Shown here: positions 40,918-51,390 of the stretch, piece by piece
How positions within the stretch are numbered: the first letter of the stretch is position 1
How the letters are laid out: the number at the start of each line of letters is the position of its first letter
NCBI GenBank assembly: GCA_022819985.1
Contig: JAJEGH010000030.1
Span: forward strand, 1 to 64,000
DNA length: 64,000 bases
Direction: 5' to 3'
Origin: Alphaproteobacteria bacterium
Lineage (GTDB): Bacteria; Pseudomonadota; Alphaproteobacteria; Bin65
Notes under the pieces: model-generated
The model's input: only the letters and a program-made list of their open reading frames with translations
The model's database searches: none
Told to the model about the DNA's origin: nothing
Program-made: the position numbers and the translations under genes

Positions 40918-42231
40918 TCAGCCCGCCAGCCGGGCGAGCGCCGATTCGGCGCTCAGTTCTTCGCGCGCGCCGGATTTGCGGTCTTTCAGCTCCACCGTCC
41001 CGGCTTTCACGCCGCGCGGCCCGATGACGATCTGCCAGGGCAGGCCGATCAGGTCCATCCGGGCGAATTTCGCGCCGGCGCTGTCGTCGCCGTCGTCGTA
41101 GAGGCATTCGACTCCGGCGCCGTTCAGCCCGTCGTACAGCGCATCGCAGGCCGAAACGCAAGCATCGTCTGACGCCCGAAGGTTAACCAGCCCCACCCTG
41201 AAAGGCGCGACCGCCTCCGGCCAGATAATGCCGTTATCGTCGTGGCTCGCCTCGATGATCGCGCCGGCTAGCCGCGACACGCCGATGCCGTAGGAGCCCA
41301 TCTCGACCGGCACTTCCGTCCCGTCCGGCCCGGTGACGACGGCGCCCATGGGTTCGGAATATTTCGCGCCGAAATAGAAGATGTGGCCGACCTCGATCCC
41401 GCGCGCCTCGACCAGGTCTTCCGGCGCCACCGGGCAGGCCGCCGGATCGTGCTTGTCGTCGGCCGCGGCGTAGAGGCCGGTCCAGTGGTCGACGATCGGT
41501 TGCAGGTCGCTGTCGTAATCCACGTCTTCGGTGAAGATGTCAAAAGCGAGCATGTCCCTGTGGCAGTAGACGGCGCTCTCGCCGGTCTCGGCCAGGATGA
41601 TGAATTCGTGGCTCAGGTCGCCGCCGATCGGCCCGGTCTCGGCGCGCATCGGGATCGCCTGGAGGCCCATCCGGGCGAAGGTGCGCAGGTAGGAGACGAA
41701 CATCCGGTTATAGGCGTGGACCGCCGAGGGATAGTCGAGCGCGAAGGAATAGGCGTCCTTCATGTAGAACTCCCGGCCGCGCATGACGCCGAAGCGCGGC
41801 CGGACCTCGTCGCGGAACTTCCACTGGATATGGTAGAGGTTCTTCGGCAGGTCGCGGTAGCTGCGCACCGAGGTGCGGAAAATTTCCGTGATCAGCTCCT
41901 CGTTGGTCGGGCCGTAGAGCATGTCCCGCCCGTGCCGGTCCTCGATGCGCAGCATCTCCTTGCCGTAATCGTCGTAGCGGCCGGAGACGCGCCACAGGTC
42001 GGCCGACTGGATGGTCGGCATGAGCATCTCGATCGCGCCGGCCCGGTCCTGCTCCTCGCGCACGATCTGCTCGATCTTCTTGAGCACCCGGTAGCCGAGC
42101 GGCAGCCACGAATAGATGCCGGCGCTCGCCTGGCGCACCATGCCTGCGCGCAGCATGTAGCGGTGCGAGACGATCTGCGCCTCGGCGGGCGTCTCCTTCA
42201 GCGTCGGCAGGAAGAAGCGGGAAAGGCGCAT
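40918..42231 (-). CDS. proS: Proline-tRNA ligase, short alphaproteobacterial type
   Basis: Charges tRNA-Pro. At 437 residues it is the class II enzyme lacking the editing insertion found in the ~570-residue E. coli form, a type characteristic of alphaproteobacteria. Motif 1 region [20 protein letters not shown], motif 2 [25 protein letters not shown] (read as two parts around residues 139-163) and motif 3 [10 protein letters not shown] are present, followed by the anticodon-binding domain. It lies between DUF1467 and lolC, in the same direction. Confidence 0.96.
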   Translation of the reverse strand: MRLSRFFLPTLKETPAEAQIVSHRYMLRAGMVRQASAGIYSWLPLGYRVLKKIEQIVREEQDRAGAIEMLMPTIQSADLWRVSGRYDDYGKEMLRIEDRHGRDMLYGPTNEELITEIFRTSVRSYRDLPKNLYHIQWKFRDEVRPRFGVMRGREFYMKDAYSFALDYPSAVHAYNRMFVSYLRTFARMGLQAIPMRAETGPIGGDLSHEFIILAETGESAVYCHRDMLAFDIFTEDVDYDSDLQPIVDHWTGLYAAADDKHDPAACPVAPEDLVEARGIEVGHIFYFGAKYSEPMGAVVTGPDGTEVPVEMGSYGIGVSRLAGAIIEASHDDNGIIWPEAVAPFRVGLVNLRASDDACVSACDALYDGLNGAGVECLYDDGDDSAGAKFARMDLIGLPWQIVIGPRGVKAGTVELKDRKSGAREELSAESALARLAG

Positions 42232-42354
42232 GGCGGCTCGGTCTCGGCTGGCTGGGAAATCGGTATCGGACAGGAATATGCGAGAGGCTCCGGGCCCGGC
42301 GGAGGCGTCCGGACTCTAGGGTCTCGGCCGGGGCAAGGCAACGGCCCGCCACCC

Positions 42355-42582
42355 TCAGAAGTCCGCCAGATAGCTCTCGACGGCCCAGCGGATAACGGCC
42401 GTGGCGAGGGCCGCCAGCACGGTTGCGGCCAGCGCCTTGCGCACGAGCTTGGGCCGGACCGGGGCGCCGGCGTCGTGGCCTTCCTCCGGCGCTTCGTTGC
42501 GCTCGACGCCCCAAGGCAGCAGCATGAGGAAGAACAGCCACCAGACGATGGCGAAAACCACGACGGCTTCGACGACGCTCAT
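42355..42582 (-). CDS. DUF1467 family membrane protein
   Basis: A 75-residue inner-membrane protein with two predicted helices (VEAVVVFAIVWWLFFLMLL and ALAATVLAALATAVIRWAV) and a short charged loop containing LPWGVERNEAPEEG, the DUF1467 signature. Its role is unknown. It is found next to mce and proS in many alphaproteobacteria, and the same order holds here. Confidence 0.85.
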   Translation of the reverse strand: MSVVEAVVVFAIVWWLFFLMLLPWGVERNEAPEEGHDAGAPVRPKLVRKALAATVLAALATAVIRWAVESYLADF

Positions 42583-42635
42583 GGCAAGCCGTCAGGGGCG
42601 GCGGCGGGCGGCAGCGCCCGGCGGGCCGGCGGTCT

Positions 42636-43040
42636 TCAGACCTGCTCCAGTTCGACCAGCGTGCCGCAGAAATCCTTGGGATGCAGGAACAGCACCGGCT
42701 TGTCGTGAGCGCCGATGCGCGGCTCGCCATCGCCCAGCACCCGGGCGCCCTCCGCCTGCAGCCGGTCGCGCGCCGCCAGGATGTCCTCGACCTCGTAGCA
42801 GACATGGTGCATGCCGCCGGACGGGTTCTTCTCGAGGAATTTCGCGACCGGCGAGCCTTCGCCCAGCGGGTGCAGCAGCTCGATCTTCGTGTTGTCCAGC
42901 TCGACGAAGACCGTCGTGACGCCGTGGGCCGGCTGGTCTTCCGGTTCGGACACGGTCGCGCCCAGCGTGTCCCGGTAGGTCGCCGAGGCGGCGGCCAGGT
43001 CGGGGACGACGATAGCGACATGGTTGAGGCGGCCGATCAT
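42636..43040 (-). CDS. mce: Methylmalonyl-CoA epimerase
   Basis: Interconverts (2R)- and (2S)-methylmalonyl-CoA on the propionyl-CoA route to succinyl-CoA. The 134-residue VOC-fold protein has His7 in RLNHVAIVV, the second His in GMHHVCYEVED (78-79), and the C-terminal Glu of GTLVELEQV as metal ligands, plus VELDNTKIELLHPLG and FLHPKDFCG, typical of the family. It follows rnj across a 52-base gap filled by a 14-bp tandem repeat. The MeaB GTPase at 26132 suggests a functional mutase pathway elsewhere in the genome. Confidence 0.93.
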   Translation of the reverse strand: MIGRLNHVAIVVPDLAAASATYRDTLGATVSEPEDQPAHGVTTVFVELDNTKIELLHPLGEGSPVAKFLEKNPSGGMHHVCYEVEDILAARDRLQAEGARVLGDGEPRIGAHDKPVLFLHPKDFCGTLVELEQV

Positions 43041-43042
43041 GC

Positions 43043-43098
43043 TTCTGCCCTCATGCTTGCGCCCTTATGCGTGCGCCCCTATGCGTGGGCCCCTATGC
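43043..43098. repeat. 14-bp tandem repeat at the rnj-mce junction, 4 units
   Basis: Units TTCTGCCCTCATGC, TTGCGCCCTTATGC, GTGCGCCCCTATGC and GTGGGCCCCTATGC run from 43043 to 43098, with GTGGGC continuing. The array covers the whole gap between the mce start (43040) and the rnj stop (43093-43095) and includes that stop codon. Confidence 0.8.
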
Positions 43099-44778
43099 GT
43101 GGGCTCGGTCGATCAGGGCCGGCGTCAGGCGCACGACATGGACATCGGTCGCCGGGCGCTTGCCGGTTTCGCTGCGGATCACCCGACGTATCGCGGCCCG
43201 CACGGCCTGTTCAAGCTTTTCGTCGTCGCGCCGCCCGCCCGGCGACAGGTCGTCCACCGCCTCGTCCACGGCGTCGATCAGCGCGTCGTACAGCGCGTCG
43301 TCCCGCCCCTCGTCCTCGCCGCCCAGGCCGGCCAGCGTGACGACGGCGTCTTCCAGCAGTTCGCCCTTCGCGTCGACCACGACGGTCGCCACGGCGGCGC
43401 CGTTGTCCATCAGGCGGCGGCGCTCGCGGATGACCGGGCCGTCGACCGGCAGCAGGTTTTCCCCCTCGACCGCCAGCCGGCCGCTATGGACTTTTTCCAC
43501 GACCGCCGCCGGGCCCGGCGCCAGGCGAACCATCTCGCCGTTGGTCGCCACGACGGCCTGGGGCGTCTGGCAGCGGCGCGCCAGCCGGCGGTGTTCGTGC
43601 AGGTGGCGGCGCTCGCCGTGGACCGGCACCGCGATCTGCGGCCGGATCCACTGATACATGTCGACCAGCTCGTCGCGCGCCGGATGGCCGCTGACATGGA
43701 CAAAATGCTCGGATTCGGTGACGACCTCGACGCCCCGGTGCACCAGCATGTCCTGCAGCCGGGCGATGGCGCGCTCGTTGCCGGGAATCTTGCGCGAGGA
43801 GAAGATCACGGCATCGCCCTCGTCGAGGCCGATTTTGGGATGGCTGCCCGCAGCGATCCGGGCCAGCGCCGCGCGCGGCTCGCCCTGGCTGCCGGTACAG
43901 GCGATCAGCACCCGGTCGCGCGGCAGCTTCGCGGCGTCTTCCTCGCCGAGAAAGCGCGGCCAGTCCCGCAGATAGCCGTTTTCCCGCGCCGCCTCGTCCA
44001 TCCGGCGCAGGGACCGGCCGCACAGGGCGGCGTGCCGGCCGGTCGCCCTCGCGACCGCGGCGATCGTCTCGAGCCGCGCGACGTTCGACGCGAAGGAGGC
44101 GATGGCGACCCGGCGGTCGTACCTGCCGACCAGATCGATCAGGCTTTGCCGGACATCGGCTTCCGAGCCGGACCGGCCCTCCTCGAACACGTTGGTCGAA
44201 TCGCCGATCAGCGCCAGGACGCCGTCATCGCCGATCCGGCGCAGCGCCGCCTCGTCGACCGGCGCGCCGATCAGCGGGTCCGGGTCGAGCTTCCAGTCGC
44301 CGGTGTGGAACACGGCGCCCAGCGGCGTGTGGATCAGCAGGGCGTTCGGCTCCGGGATCGAATGGGTCAGGCGTATGAGCTCGATGCCGAACGGACCGAC
44401 CTCGAAGGGCGCGCCGGGTTCGATCGGGGTGATCCGGGCGTCGTCCTCCAGATCGGCTTCGGCCAGCTTGCGCTTCAGCACCGAGGCGGTGAAACCGGTG
44501 GCGTAGATCGGGCACTTCAGCCGGGGCCAGAGATGCGGCACCGCGCCGATATGATCCTCATGGGCATGGGTCAGGACCAAGCCGGCCAACCGGTCCCTGC
44601 GCTCGACGATGAATTTCGGGTCGGGCGTAATCACCTCGATTCCGGGGATCGTGGGATCGCCGAACGTCACGCCCAGATCGACCATCAGCCAGCTGCCGCG
44701 ATAGCCGAACAGGTTGAGGTTCATGCCGATTTCGCCGGCGCCGCCGAGCGGCAGGAAATGGAGGGCATCGCCGCTCAT
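43093..44778 (-). CDS. rnj: Ribonuclease J
   Basis: Metallo-beta-lactamase RNase with 5'-to-3' exonuclease and endonuclease activity in rRNA and mRNA processing. The 561-residue protein has the metal motif His71-x-His73-x-Asp75-His76 in LTHAHEDHIGA, GDWKLDPDP, and the beta-CASP segments SFASNVARLETI and ACTGSQGEPRAAL, then HVSGHPARDEL and the C-terminal domain. The ATG overlaps the coaX stop as ATGA (44775-44778); the frame is open further upstream but only as coaX antiframe. Codons at its 3' end lie in a tandem repeat. Confidence 0.95.
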   Translation of the reverse strand: MSGDALHFLPLGGAGEIGMNLNLFGYRGSWLMVDLGVTFGDPTIPGIEVITPDPKFIVERRDRLAGLVLTHAHEDHIGAVPHLWPRLKCPIYATGFTASVLKRKLAEADLEDDARITPIEPGAPFEVGPFGIELIRLTHSIPEPNALLIHTPLGAVFHTGDWKLDPDPLIGAPVDEAALRRIGDDGVLALIGDSTNVFEEGRSGSEADVRQSLIDLVGRYDRRVAIASFASNVARLETIAAVARATGRHAALCGRSLRRMDEAARENGYLRDWPRFLGEEDAAKLPRDRVLIACTGSQGEPRAALARIAAGSHPKIGLDEGDAVIFSSRKIPGNERAIARLQDMLVHRGVEVVTESEHFVHVSGHPARDELVDMYQWIRPQIAVPVHGERRHLHEHRRLARRCQTPQAVVATNGEMVRLAPGPAAVVEKVHSGRLAVEGENLLPVDGPVIRERRRLMDNGAAVATVVVDAKGELLEDAVVTLAGLGGEDEGRDDALYDALIDAVDEAVDDLSPGGRRDDEKLEQAVRAAIRRVIRSETGKRPATDVHVVRLTPALIDRAHA

Positions 44779-45545
44779 GCGCGGTTTCTGGCATGAATTT
44801 CGAGCAGGCCGCGCAGGGTGACGTCGGGGTCCTGCACGTCGATGGCGTCGGTTGCCGCGCAGAAGGTCTCGGCCAGGCCGCCGGTCGCCACCACCTTCAT
44901 CGGCGCGCCGAACTCTTCCCGGGTGCGCCGGACCAGCCCTTCGATCAGGCCGACATAGCCCCAGTAGACCCCGGATTGCATGGCCGGGACGGTGGCGGTG
45001 CCGATCACGGCAGGCGGGCGGCGCACGTCGATCCGCGGCAGCTGCGCCGCGGCCCGGTGCAGCGCATCGACGGAATGGGCGGCCGAGGGCGCGATGGCGC
45101 CGCCGCAATAGTTGCCCTTCCCGTCCACCACATCCAGGGTCGTCGCCGTGCCGAAGTCGATAACGATCAGCGGCCCGCCATGCGCGGCGAAGGCGCCGAC
45201 GGCGTTGGCGATCCGGTCGGCGCCGACCTCTTCGGGCGCGTCGGTCAGCAATTCGATGCCGGGCCGGACGTCGGCGTCGCCGATCACAAGCGGCTCGACC
45301 CCGAAATGGTCCCGGCACAGGGAGCGCAGGCTGAAATCGTTGCTCGGCACGACATTGGCGATGGCGGCGGCGTCGACCGCGCGGCGCTTCAGCCCCTTCA
45401 TGTCGAACAGCTGCATCATCCAGACCGCCAGTTCGTCGGCCGTCCGGTCGCCTTTCGTCGTGCTGCGCCAGATGCCGCGCCATTCCGCGCCGTCATGCAC
45501 GCCGAAAACGATATTCGTGTTGCCGGAATCGATCGCGAGCAGCAT
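44775..45545 (-). CDS. coaX: Type III pantothenate kinase
   Basis: Phosphorylates pantothenate, the first step to coenzyme A. The 256-residue ASKHA-fold kinase opens LLAIDSGNTNIVFG (phosphate-binding motif DSGNTN, residues 6-11) and has GADRIANAVGA near 108-118 and DFGTATTLDVV near 128-138, the family signatures. The ATG shares one base with the birA stop (TGATG) and its stop overlaps rnj, so birA-coaX-rnj are translationally coupled. Confidence 0.96.
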   Translation of the reverse strand: MLLAIDSGNTNIVFGVHDGAEWRGIWRSTTKGDRTADELAVWMMQLFDMKGLKRRAVDAAAIANVVPSNDFSLRSLCRDHFGVEPLVIGDADVRPGIELLTDAPEEVGADRIANAVGAFAAHGGPLIVIDFGTATTLDVVDGKGNYCGGAIAPSAAHSVDALHRAAAQLPRIDVRRPPAVIGTATVPAMQSGVYWGYVGLIEGLVRRTREEFGAPMKVVATGGLAETFCAATDAIDVQDPDVTLRGLLEIHARNRA

Positions 45546-46360
45546 CAGCGCGCCTCGCCGGAAAAGACTTCGCCGCTATGGACGACCTGCTTGCCGGCCG
45601 CCGTGTCGAGGACCAGGGCGCCATCGCGGTCGAGACCGCCGAAGCGGCCGACAATGCTGCGGTCCGGCAGGACGACCCGCAGGGATGCGCCGATCGGCCC
45701 GGTCCGGGCGAGCCACGCCTCGCGCACGCCGCCGAAGCCGTCGTCGAGCCAACGCCGCATCCAGCCGTCGAGAGCCCGGCCCAGCGCGGCGAGCGCCGTT
45801 TCGGGACCGGGCGGCGTGTCCCGGTGCGCGGACAGGGAGGTCGCCGGCCGGACGGCATCGACGGGTGCGCTGACGAGGTTGAGCCCGATGCCGAGAACGA
45901 TCCATTCCAGCGCGCCGTCGGCGCCGATCGAGGATTCGGGCAGGATCCCGGCGATCTTTTCGCCGCCGACCAGCACATCGTTGGGCCATTTGCAGGCGAC
46001 CGGCGCCGGCGTGCCGATCGATTCCGCGACCGTGTCGTGGACCGCGACGGCAGCGACATAGCCGATCTGCCCGGCGTTCCGCGGCGGAATCTGCGGCCGG
46101 AAAAGGAAGGAAACGTACAGGTTGCCGCCCGGCGATTCCCAGTGCCGGCTGTGGCGCCCGCGGCCGGCGGTCTGGGTCTCGGCGAGGACGACCGTGCGGT
46201 CCGGCGCGCCCCGTTGCGCCAGGCGCCGGGCTTCGTCATTCGTGCTGGGAACGGAGCCGAAACGGTGCAGGAGAAAGCCGGCCGGCAGCGCAGCGATCCC
46301 GTCGCGACCGGCCGCAGATTCCGCCTCGGGGCGCCGGGTTTGCGGCAACCGGGGGTCCAC
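45545..46360 (-). CDS. birA: Biotin-[acetyl-CoA-carboxylase] ligase
   Basis: Attaches biotin to the carboxyl carrier protein. The 271-residue protein is catalytic only (class I): it lacks the HTH repressor domain of E. coli BirA. Motifs are FGSVPSTNDEARRLA, the biotinyl-AMP loop TAGRGRHSRHW, GGNLYVSFL and CKWPNDVLVGGEKIAGIL, with a C-terminal SH3-like cap. GTG 46360 is the likely start, 4 bases after the nuoN stop, making it the next gene of the nuo transcription unit. Confidence 0.95.
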   Translation of the reverse strand: MDPRLPQTRRPEAESAAGRDGIAALPAGFLLHRFGSVPSTNDEARRLAQRGAPDRTVVLAETQTAGRGRHSRHWESPGGNLYVSFLFRPQIPPRNAGQIGYVAAVAVHDTVAESIGTPAPVACKWPNDVLVGGEKIAGILPESSIGADGALEWIVLGIGLNLVSAPVDAVRPATSLSAHRDTPPGPETALAALGRALDGWMRRWLDDGFGGVREAWLARTGPIGASLRVVLPDRSIVGRFGGLDRDGALVLDTAAGKQVVHSGEVFSGEAR

Positions 46361-46364
46361 GCGC

Positions 46365-47810
46365 CTAACCGCCGGTCAGGCTGAAGACCGCCGTATCGGC
46401 GGCGCCGACGAGCAGGCTCGGAAACAGGAAGAACAGCAGGGTCGCCATGCCGGCGACGAACTGGATAGCCCCGAGGTCGCGGCCGGGGCGCGGGTCGAGC
46501 GCGTCTTCCGGCTCGTCGAAATACATCACCTTGACGATGCGGATGTAATAGTAGGCGCCGACCACGCTGGTCACCAGGCCGATGACCGCGAGAAAATACA
46601 GCTCCGCCTCAACCGCCGCGAGGAAGACGTAGAGCTTGGCGTAGAAGCCGGCGAGCGGCGGGATGCCGGCCATGGAGAACATGAAGATCAGCATCATGGC
46701 GGCCATGAGCGGATTGGTGCGCGACAGGCCGGTCAGGTCGCCGATCTCCTCCACCATCCGCCCGCTGCGTTGCATCGCCAGGATCACGGCAAAGGCGCCC
46801 AGCGTCATCACGATGTAGATCGCCATGTAGACGAGCACGGCGCTGTAGCCGTCCTTCGTGCCGGAGGCCAGCCCGACCAGCGCGTAGCCGATATGGCCGA
46901 TCGAGCTGTAGGCCATCAGCCGTTTGATGTTGGTCTGGGCGATCGCGGCGAAGGCGCCGAGCACCATCGAGGCGATGGCGAGAACGATGACGATCTGGCT
47001 CCACTGCTTCACCAGCCCGCCGAACGGGCCGGCCAGCACGCTCACGAACAGGCCCATGGCGGCCAGTTTCGGGGCGGCGGCGAAGAACGCGGTCACCGGG
47101 GTCGGCGCGCCTTCGTAAACGTCCGGCGTCCACATGTGGAACGGCACGGCGGAAACCTTGAAGGCCAGACCGACCATGACGAGCACCAGCCCGACGACCA
47201 GCCCGACCGAGGGCGCGGACGCGCCGGTCAACTGGGCGGCGAGGCCGGCGAACGCGGTGGTGCCGGCGAAACCGTAGACCAGCGAGGCGCCGAACAGCAG
47301 CATCCCGGAGGCCAGCGCGCCGAGCACGAAATATTTCAGGCCGGCCTCGCTCGACTTGACCGAATCCCGCCGTATCGCCGCGATGACGTAGAGCGACAGG
47401 CTCTGCAGTTCGAGGCCGATATAGAGGGACAGCAGGTCGCCGGCCGAGACCATGACCATCATGCCGAGCGCGGCCAGCACGATCAGCACCGGATATTCGA
47501 ACCGCTCGATCGCCTCGCGCGCGTTGTAGCCGACCGACAGGACGATGCCGACCGCCGAGGCGAGCAGGATGCCGACCTTCAGGAAGGTCGTGTAGCCGTT
47601 GCTCACGAACATGCCGGCAAACGCCATCCGGCTCTCGCCCGGCGACATCCAGACCGTAATCGCGGCCGCCGCCGCCAGCACCAGGATCGACAGGGCCGAA
47701 ACCAGCCGGGCGGAGCCCTCGCCGCGGAACACGCCGATCATCAGCAGGACCATCGCGGCGACGGCGACGAACATTTCCGACGCGGCGTATTCCAGGTTCG
47801 GCAGGATCAT
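46365..47810 (-). CDS. nuoN: NADH-quinone oxidoreductase subunit N
   Basis: One of three antiporter-like proton-pumping subunits of complex I. The 481-residue protein has about 14 membrane helices. The conserved segment [20 protein letters not shown] and the Lys of [12 protein letters not shown] are present, as is the Glu in [13 protein letters not shown]. It is the last nuo gene, 12 bases behind nuoM. Confidence 0.96.
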   Translation of the reverse strand: MILPNLEYAASEMFVAVAAMVLLMIGVFRGEGSARLVSALSILVLAAAAAITVWMSPGESRMAFAGMFVSNGYTTFLKVGILLASAVGIVLSVGYNAREAIERFEYPVLIVLAALGMMVMVSAGDLLSLYIGLELQSLSLYVIAAIRRDSVKSSEAGLKYFVLGALASGMLLFGASLVYGFAGTTAFAGLAAQLTGASAPSVGLVVGLVLVMVGLAFKVSAVPFHMWTPDVYEGAPTPVTAFFAAAPKLAAMGLFVSVLAGPFGGLVKQWSQIVIVLAIASMVLGAFAAIAQTNIKRLMAYSSIGHIGYALVGLASGTKDGYSAVLVYMAIYIVMTLGAFAVILAMQRSGRMVEEIGDLTGLSRTNPLMAAMMLIFMFSMAGIPPLAGFYAKLYVFLAAVEAELYFLAVIGLVTSVVGAYYYIRIVKVMYFDEPEDALDPRPGRDLGAIQFVAGMATLLFFLFPSLLVGAADTAVFSLTGG

Positions 47811-47822
47811 GGCGCCTCGCCC

Positions 47823-49415
47823 CTACCGCGCTGCGAAACAGGCTTCGTTGACCCGGCAGGCGCCGGCCTTGAAGCTCGTCAGCAGGTTCTTCACGGAGGC
47901 GTCGAACACGTCGAGGAACGGTTCGGGCCAGATGCCCATCCACAGCACGAGAATGACCAGCGGCGCGAAGATCGCAACCTCGCGCGGGTTGAGGTCTTTC
48001 ATCCGCATCAGGTCGGGCTTGACCAGTTCGCCGAAGATGATCCGGCGGTAGAGCCACAGCATGTAGGCCGCGCCCAGGATGACGCCCGTGGCCGCCAGGG
48101 CGGCGGCCCAGACGTTGACCTGGAACACGCCGAACAGCACCAGGAACTCGCCAACGAAGCCGCTGGTGCCCGGCAGGCCGACCGACGCCAGCGTGAACAC
48201 CATGAACACGGCGGCGTAGCGCGGCATGCGGTGGACCAGCCCGCCGTACCGGTCGATCTCCCGCGTGTGCAGCCGGTCGTAAACCACCCCGACGCACAGG
48301 AAGAGCGCCGCCGAGACGATGCCGTGGGACAGCATCTGGAACATGGCGCCGGTCACCGCCTGCTCGCCCAGGAGGGCATCGGGCAGGGTGCCGGCGCTGA
48401 ACTGCACCGTCGCGGCGAAGATGCCGAGGGTCACGAAGCCCATATGGGCGACCGACGAATAGGCGATCAGCTTCTTCATATCCTCCTGGGCCAGCGCAAC
48501 CAGCGAGGTGTAGACGATCGCCACGATGCTCAGCGTGTAGACCAGCGGCGCGAAATAGACCGAGGCGTCGGGGAACATCGGCAGCGAGAAGCGCAGGAAG
48601 CCGTAGCCGCCCATTTTCAGCAGCACGCCGGCGAGGATCACCGAGCCTGCCGTCGGCGCCTCGACATGGGCGTCCGGCAGCCAGGTATGGACCGGCCACA
48701 TCGGCAGCTTCACCGCGAAGGAGGCGAAGAAGGCCAGCCACAGCCATTTCTGCGCTTCCGCGCCGAAGCCGGTTTCCCGGGCGAACTTCAGCAACTCGAC
48801 GATGTCGGTCGTGCCCTGCCCGGCCGACTTGCTGAGGAAATACATCGCCATGACGGCGACCAGCATCAGGACGGAGCCGAGCAGCGTATAGAGAAAGAAC
48901 TTGAACGCCGAATAGACCCGCCGGTTGCCGCCCCAGACGCCGATGATCAGGAACATCGGCAGCAGCACGCCTTCGAAGAAAACATAGAAGGTGACGAGGT
49001 CGAGGGCGCAGAAGGTGCCGACCATGAAGGTTTCCAGCACCAGGAACGCCGCCATGTATTCGCGGACGCGGGATTTGATCTCCCAGCTGCACAGGATGCA
49101 GATCGGCGTCAGCAGGGTCGACAGCAGGACGAACATCATCGAGATGCCGTCCACGCCCATGTGGTAGCTCAGCGTGTAGCCGCCGGGGAATTTGAACCAG
49201 GCCGTCTTCTCGACGAACTGGAAATCCGCCGTCCCGGTATCGAAGTTGATCCAGATCAGCAGCGAGATCAGGAAGGTCGCCAGCGAGGCCCACAGGGCGA
49301 GCCAGCGGGCGTTGCGGTCCGTCGCCTCCCGGTCGCCGCGCACCATGAGGAGGATCAGCAGCGCCCCGAGCAGCGGGGCGAAGGTGACGATGCTGAGCAG
49401 CGGCCAGGTTTCCAT
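47823..49415 (-). CDS. nuoM: NADH-quinone oxidoreductase subunit M
   Basis: Antiporter-like membrane subunit of complex I. At 530 residues with about 14 helices it is of normal size. The family segments [17 protein letters not shown] (with the key Glu) and [26 protein letters not shown] are present. It starts 3 bases after nuoL ends. Confidence 0.96.
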   Translation of the reverse strand: METWPLLSIVTFAPLLGALLILLMVRGDREATDRNARWLALWASLATFLISLLIWINFDTGTADFQFVEKTAWFKFPGGYTLSYHMGVDGISMMFVLLSTLLTPICILCSWEIKSRVREYMAAFLVLETFMVGTFCALDLVTFYVFFEGVLLPMFLIIGVWGGNRRVYSAFKFFLYTLLGSVLMLVAVMAMYFLSKSAGQGTTDIVELLKFARETGFGAEAQKWLWLAFFASFAVKLPMWPVHTWLPDAHVEAPTAGSVILAGVLLKMGGYGFLRFSLPMFPDASVYFAPLVYTLSIVAIVYTSLVALAQEDMKKLIAYSSVAHMGFVTLGIFAATVQFSAGTLPDALLGEQAVTGAMFQMLSHGIVSAALFLCVGVVYDRLHTREIDRYGGLVHRMPRYAAVFMVFTLASVGLPGTSGFVGEFLVLFGVFQVNVWAAALAATGVILGAAYMLWLYRRIIFGELVKPDLMRMKDLNPREVAIFAPLVILVLWMGIWPEPFLDVFDASVKNLLTSFKAGACRVNEACFAAR

Positions 49416-49418
49416 CGC

Positions 49419-51383
49419 CTAGCCCCACAGCCCGAAGACGAAGAGGGAGACGAAGCCGAAGGCGCCGATCAGCACCGCGAAGGCGTAGTGGTAGACGTAG
49501 CCGGTCTGTAGCAGGGCGGCGAGCCGCGAGCCGCCCTGGGTCGCGACGGCCGCGCCGTCCGGGCCGAAGCGGTCGATGGTGCCGCCGTCGCCCTTCTGCC
49601 ACAGGCCGCGGCCCAGGATCATGGCCGGGCGGACGAAGAGACGGTCGAACAGCTCGTCGAAATACCACTTGTTGAGCAGGAAGTAGTAGAGGCCGCGGAA
49701 CCGCTTCGCGAGCGCCTTCGGCCAGGCCGGCCGCAGCATGTACATGGCGTAGGCGAGCCCGATCCCGGCCAGGCCGGCGACGACGGGCAGGATCTTGACC
49801 CAGGCCGGCACATGGTGGGCGGCGTCGAGGATCGCGCCCTCGTTGCGCATGTAGATCGAATCGCCCCAGAAGCCGGCCCAGTCGTGGCCAGCGAACCAGC
49901 CGACGGCGAGGGCGCCGGCGAACACCGAACCGAGGGCCAGCACGAACAGCGGCGCCAGCATGACCGTCGGCGATTCGTGGACGTGTGCCTGGACTTCGGC
50001 CGGGGCGCGGCTCTCGCCGTGGAAGGTCATGATGATGAGTCGCCAGGAATAGAAGGCGGTCATGATCGCCGCGGCGATGCCCATCCAGAAGGCGAACAGG
50101 CCGAGCCCGGTATGGGCGCCGAAGGCCGCTTCGAGGATCAGGTCCTTCGAATAGAATCCGGCGAAGCCGAAGACGAAGGGGATGCCGACCCCGGCCAGCG
50201 CCAGCGAACCGATCCACATCAGAATGTAGGTCGTCTTCATCTTCCGCCAGAGGCCGCCCATCCGGCGCATGTCCTGCTCGTCCGACATGCCGTGGATGAC
50301 CGAACCCGAGCCTAGGAACAGCAGCGCCTTGAAGAAGGCATGGGTCATCAGGTGGAACATCGCCACCGGATAGGCGCCGATGCCGGCGGCGAAAAACATG
50401 TAGCCGAGCTGCGAACAAGTCGAATAGGCGATGACCCGCTTGATATCGTTCTGCACCAGGCCGACCGTCGCGGCGAAGAAGGCCGTGAGCGCGCCGACCG
50501 TGACGACCGTCGCGAGGGCCAGCGGCGCGAACTCGAACATCGGCGACAGGCGGCAGACCATGAACACGCCCGCCGTCACCATTGTGGCGGCGTGGATTAG
50601 GGCGGAGACCGGCGTCGGACCCTCCATCGCGTCGGGCAGCCAGGTGTGCAGCAGGATCTGGGCCGACTTGCCCATGGCGCCGATGAACAGGAGGATGCAG
50701 GTCCAGTCCAGCGCGGTCTGGCCGTCGATGACGTAGCCGCCGACCGTGGTGATTTCCTTGCCGGGAAGTTCCTGCGCCGCCGGCAGCACCGTCGAGAAAT
50801 CGAGCGAGCCGAATATCGCGAACACGGCGAAAATGCCGAGCGCGAAGCCAAAATCGCCGATCCGGTTGACCAGGAACGCCTTGATGGCGGCCGCGTTGGC
50901 GCTCTCGCGCTTGTACCAGAAGCCGATCAGCAGATAGGAGCACAGGCCGACGCCTTCCCAGCCGAAGAACATCTGGGCGAAGTTCTCGGCCGTCACCAGC
51001 ATCAGCATGGCGAAGGTGAACAGGCTGAGATAGGCGAAGAACCGCGGCTTGTGCGGATCGTGGCCCATATAGCCGATCGAGTAGACATGGACGACGGCGG
51101 AGACCAGCGTCACCACCACGACCATGACGGCGGCGAGCGTATCGAAGCGCAGGGCCCAGTCGACGCTCAGCTCGCCCGACGCCATCCAGGTGAACAGCCG
51201 GATCGGCTCCTGCGGGCCGGTTTTCGCGAAGCCGACCTGATACAGGATGATCGCGCCCAGCACCGCGGAGACGCAGAGCAGCCCGGACGTGATGTACATC
51301 GAGGCCCGGTCGCCGATCCGGCGGCCGAACAGCCCGGCGATAATGGCGCCGAGCAGCGGCAGGAAGATGGCGGCAACGTACAT
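49419..51383 (-). CDS. nuoL: NADH-quinone oxidoreductase subunit L
   Basis: The distal antiporter-like subunit, with the long lateral amphipathic helix near its C-terminus. The protein has 654 residues. The signature GWEGVGLCSYLLIGFW (with the conserved Glu), NRIGDFGFALG, HTWLPDAMEGPTPVSALIH and ATMVTAGVFMV are all present. It starts 7 bases after nuoK ends. Confidence 0.97.
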   Translation of the reverse strand: MYVAAIFLPLLGAIIAGLFGRRIGDRASMYITSGLLCVSAVLGAIILYQVGFAKTGPQEPIRLFTWMASGELSVDWALRFDTLAAVMVVVVTLVSAVVHVYSIGYMGHDPHKPRFFAYLSLFTFAMLMLVTAENFAQMFFGWEGVGLCSYLLIGFWYKRESANAAAIKAFLVNRIGDFGFALGIFAVFAIFGSLDFSTVLPAAQELPGKEITTVGGYVIDGQTALDWTCILLFIGAMGKSAQILLHTWLPDAMEGPTPVSALIHAATMVTAGVFMVCRLSPMFEFAPLALATVVTVGALTAFFAATVGLVQNDIKRVIAYSTCSQLGYMFFAAGIGAYPVAMFHLMTHAFFKALLFLGSGSVIHGMSDEQDMRRMGGLWRKMKTTYILMWIGSLALAGVGIPFVFGFAGFYSKDLILEAAFGAHTGLGLFAFWMGIAAAIMTAFYSWRLIIMTFHGESRAPAEVQAHVHESPTVMLAPLFVLALGSVFAGALAVGWFAGHDWAGFWGDSIYMRNEGAILDAAHHVPAWVKILPVVAGLAGIGLAYAMYMLRPAWPKALAKRFRGLYYFLLNKWYFDELFDRLFVRPAMILGRGLWQKGDGGTIDRFGPDGAAVATQGGSRLAALLQTGYVYHYAFAVLIGAFGFVSLFVFGLWG

Positions 51384-51390
51384 GCCGAGC

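Noticed and set aside
46122..49511. Long plus-strand open frame opposite nuoN-nuoM and birA
   Set aside because: It is antisense to clear complex I genes. The product is a His/Gln/Asp-rich low-complexity string with no homology signal.
46609..50943. Minus-strand open frame of about 1440 codons across nuoL-nuoM-nuoN
   Set aside because: It is a shifted frame over three real genes with normal junctions; the translation is Arg/Gly/Ala-rich and non-globular.
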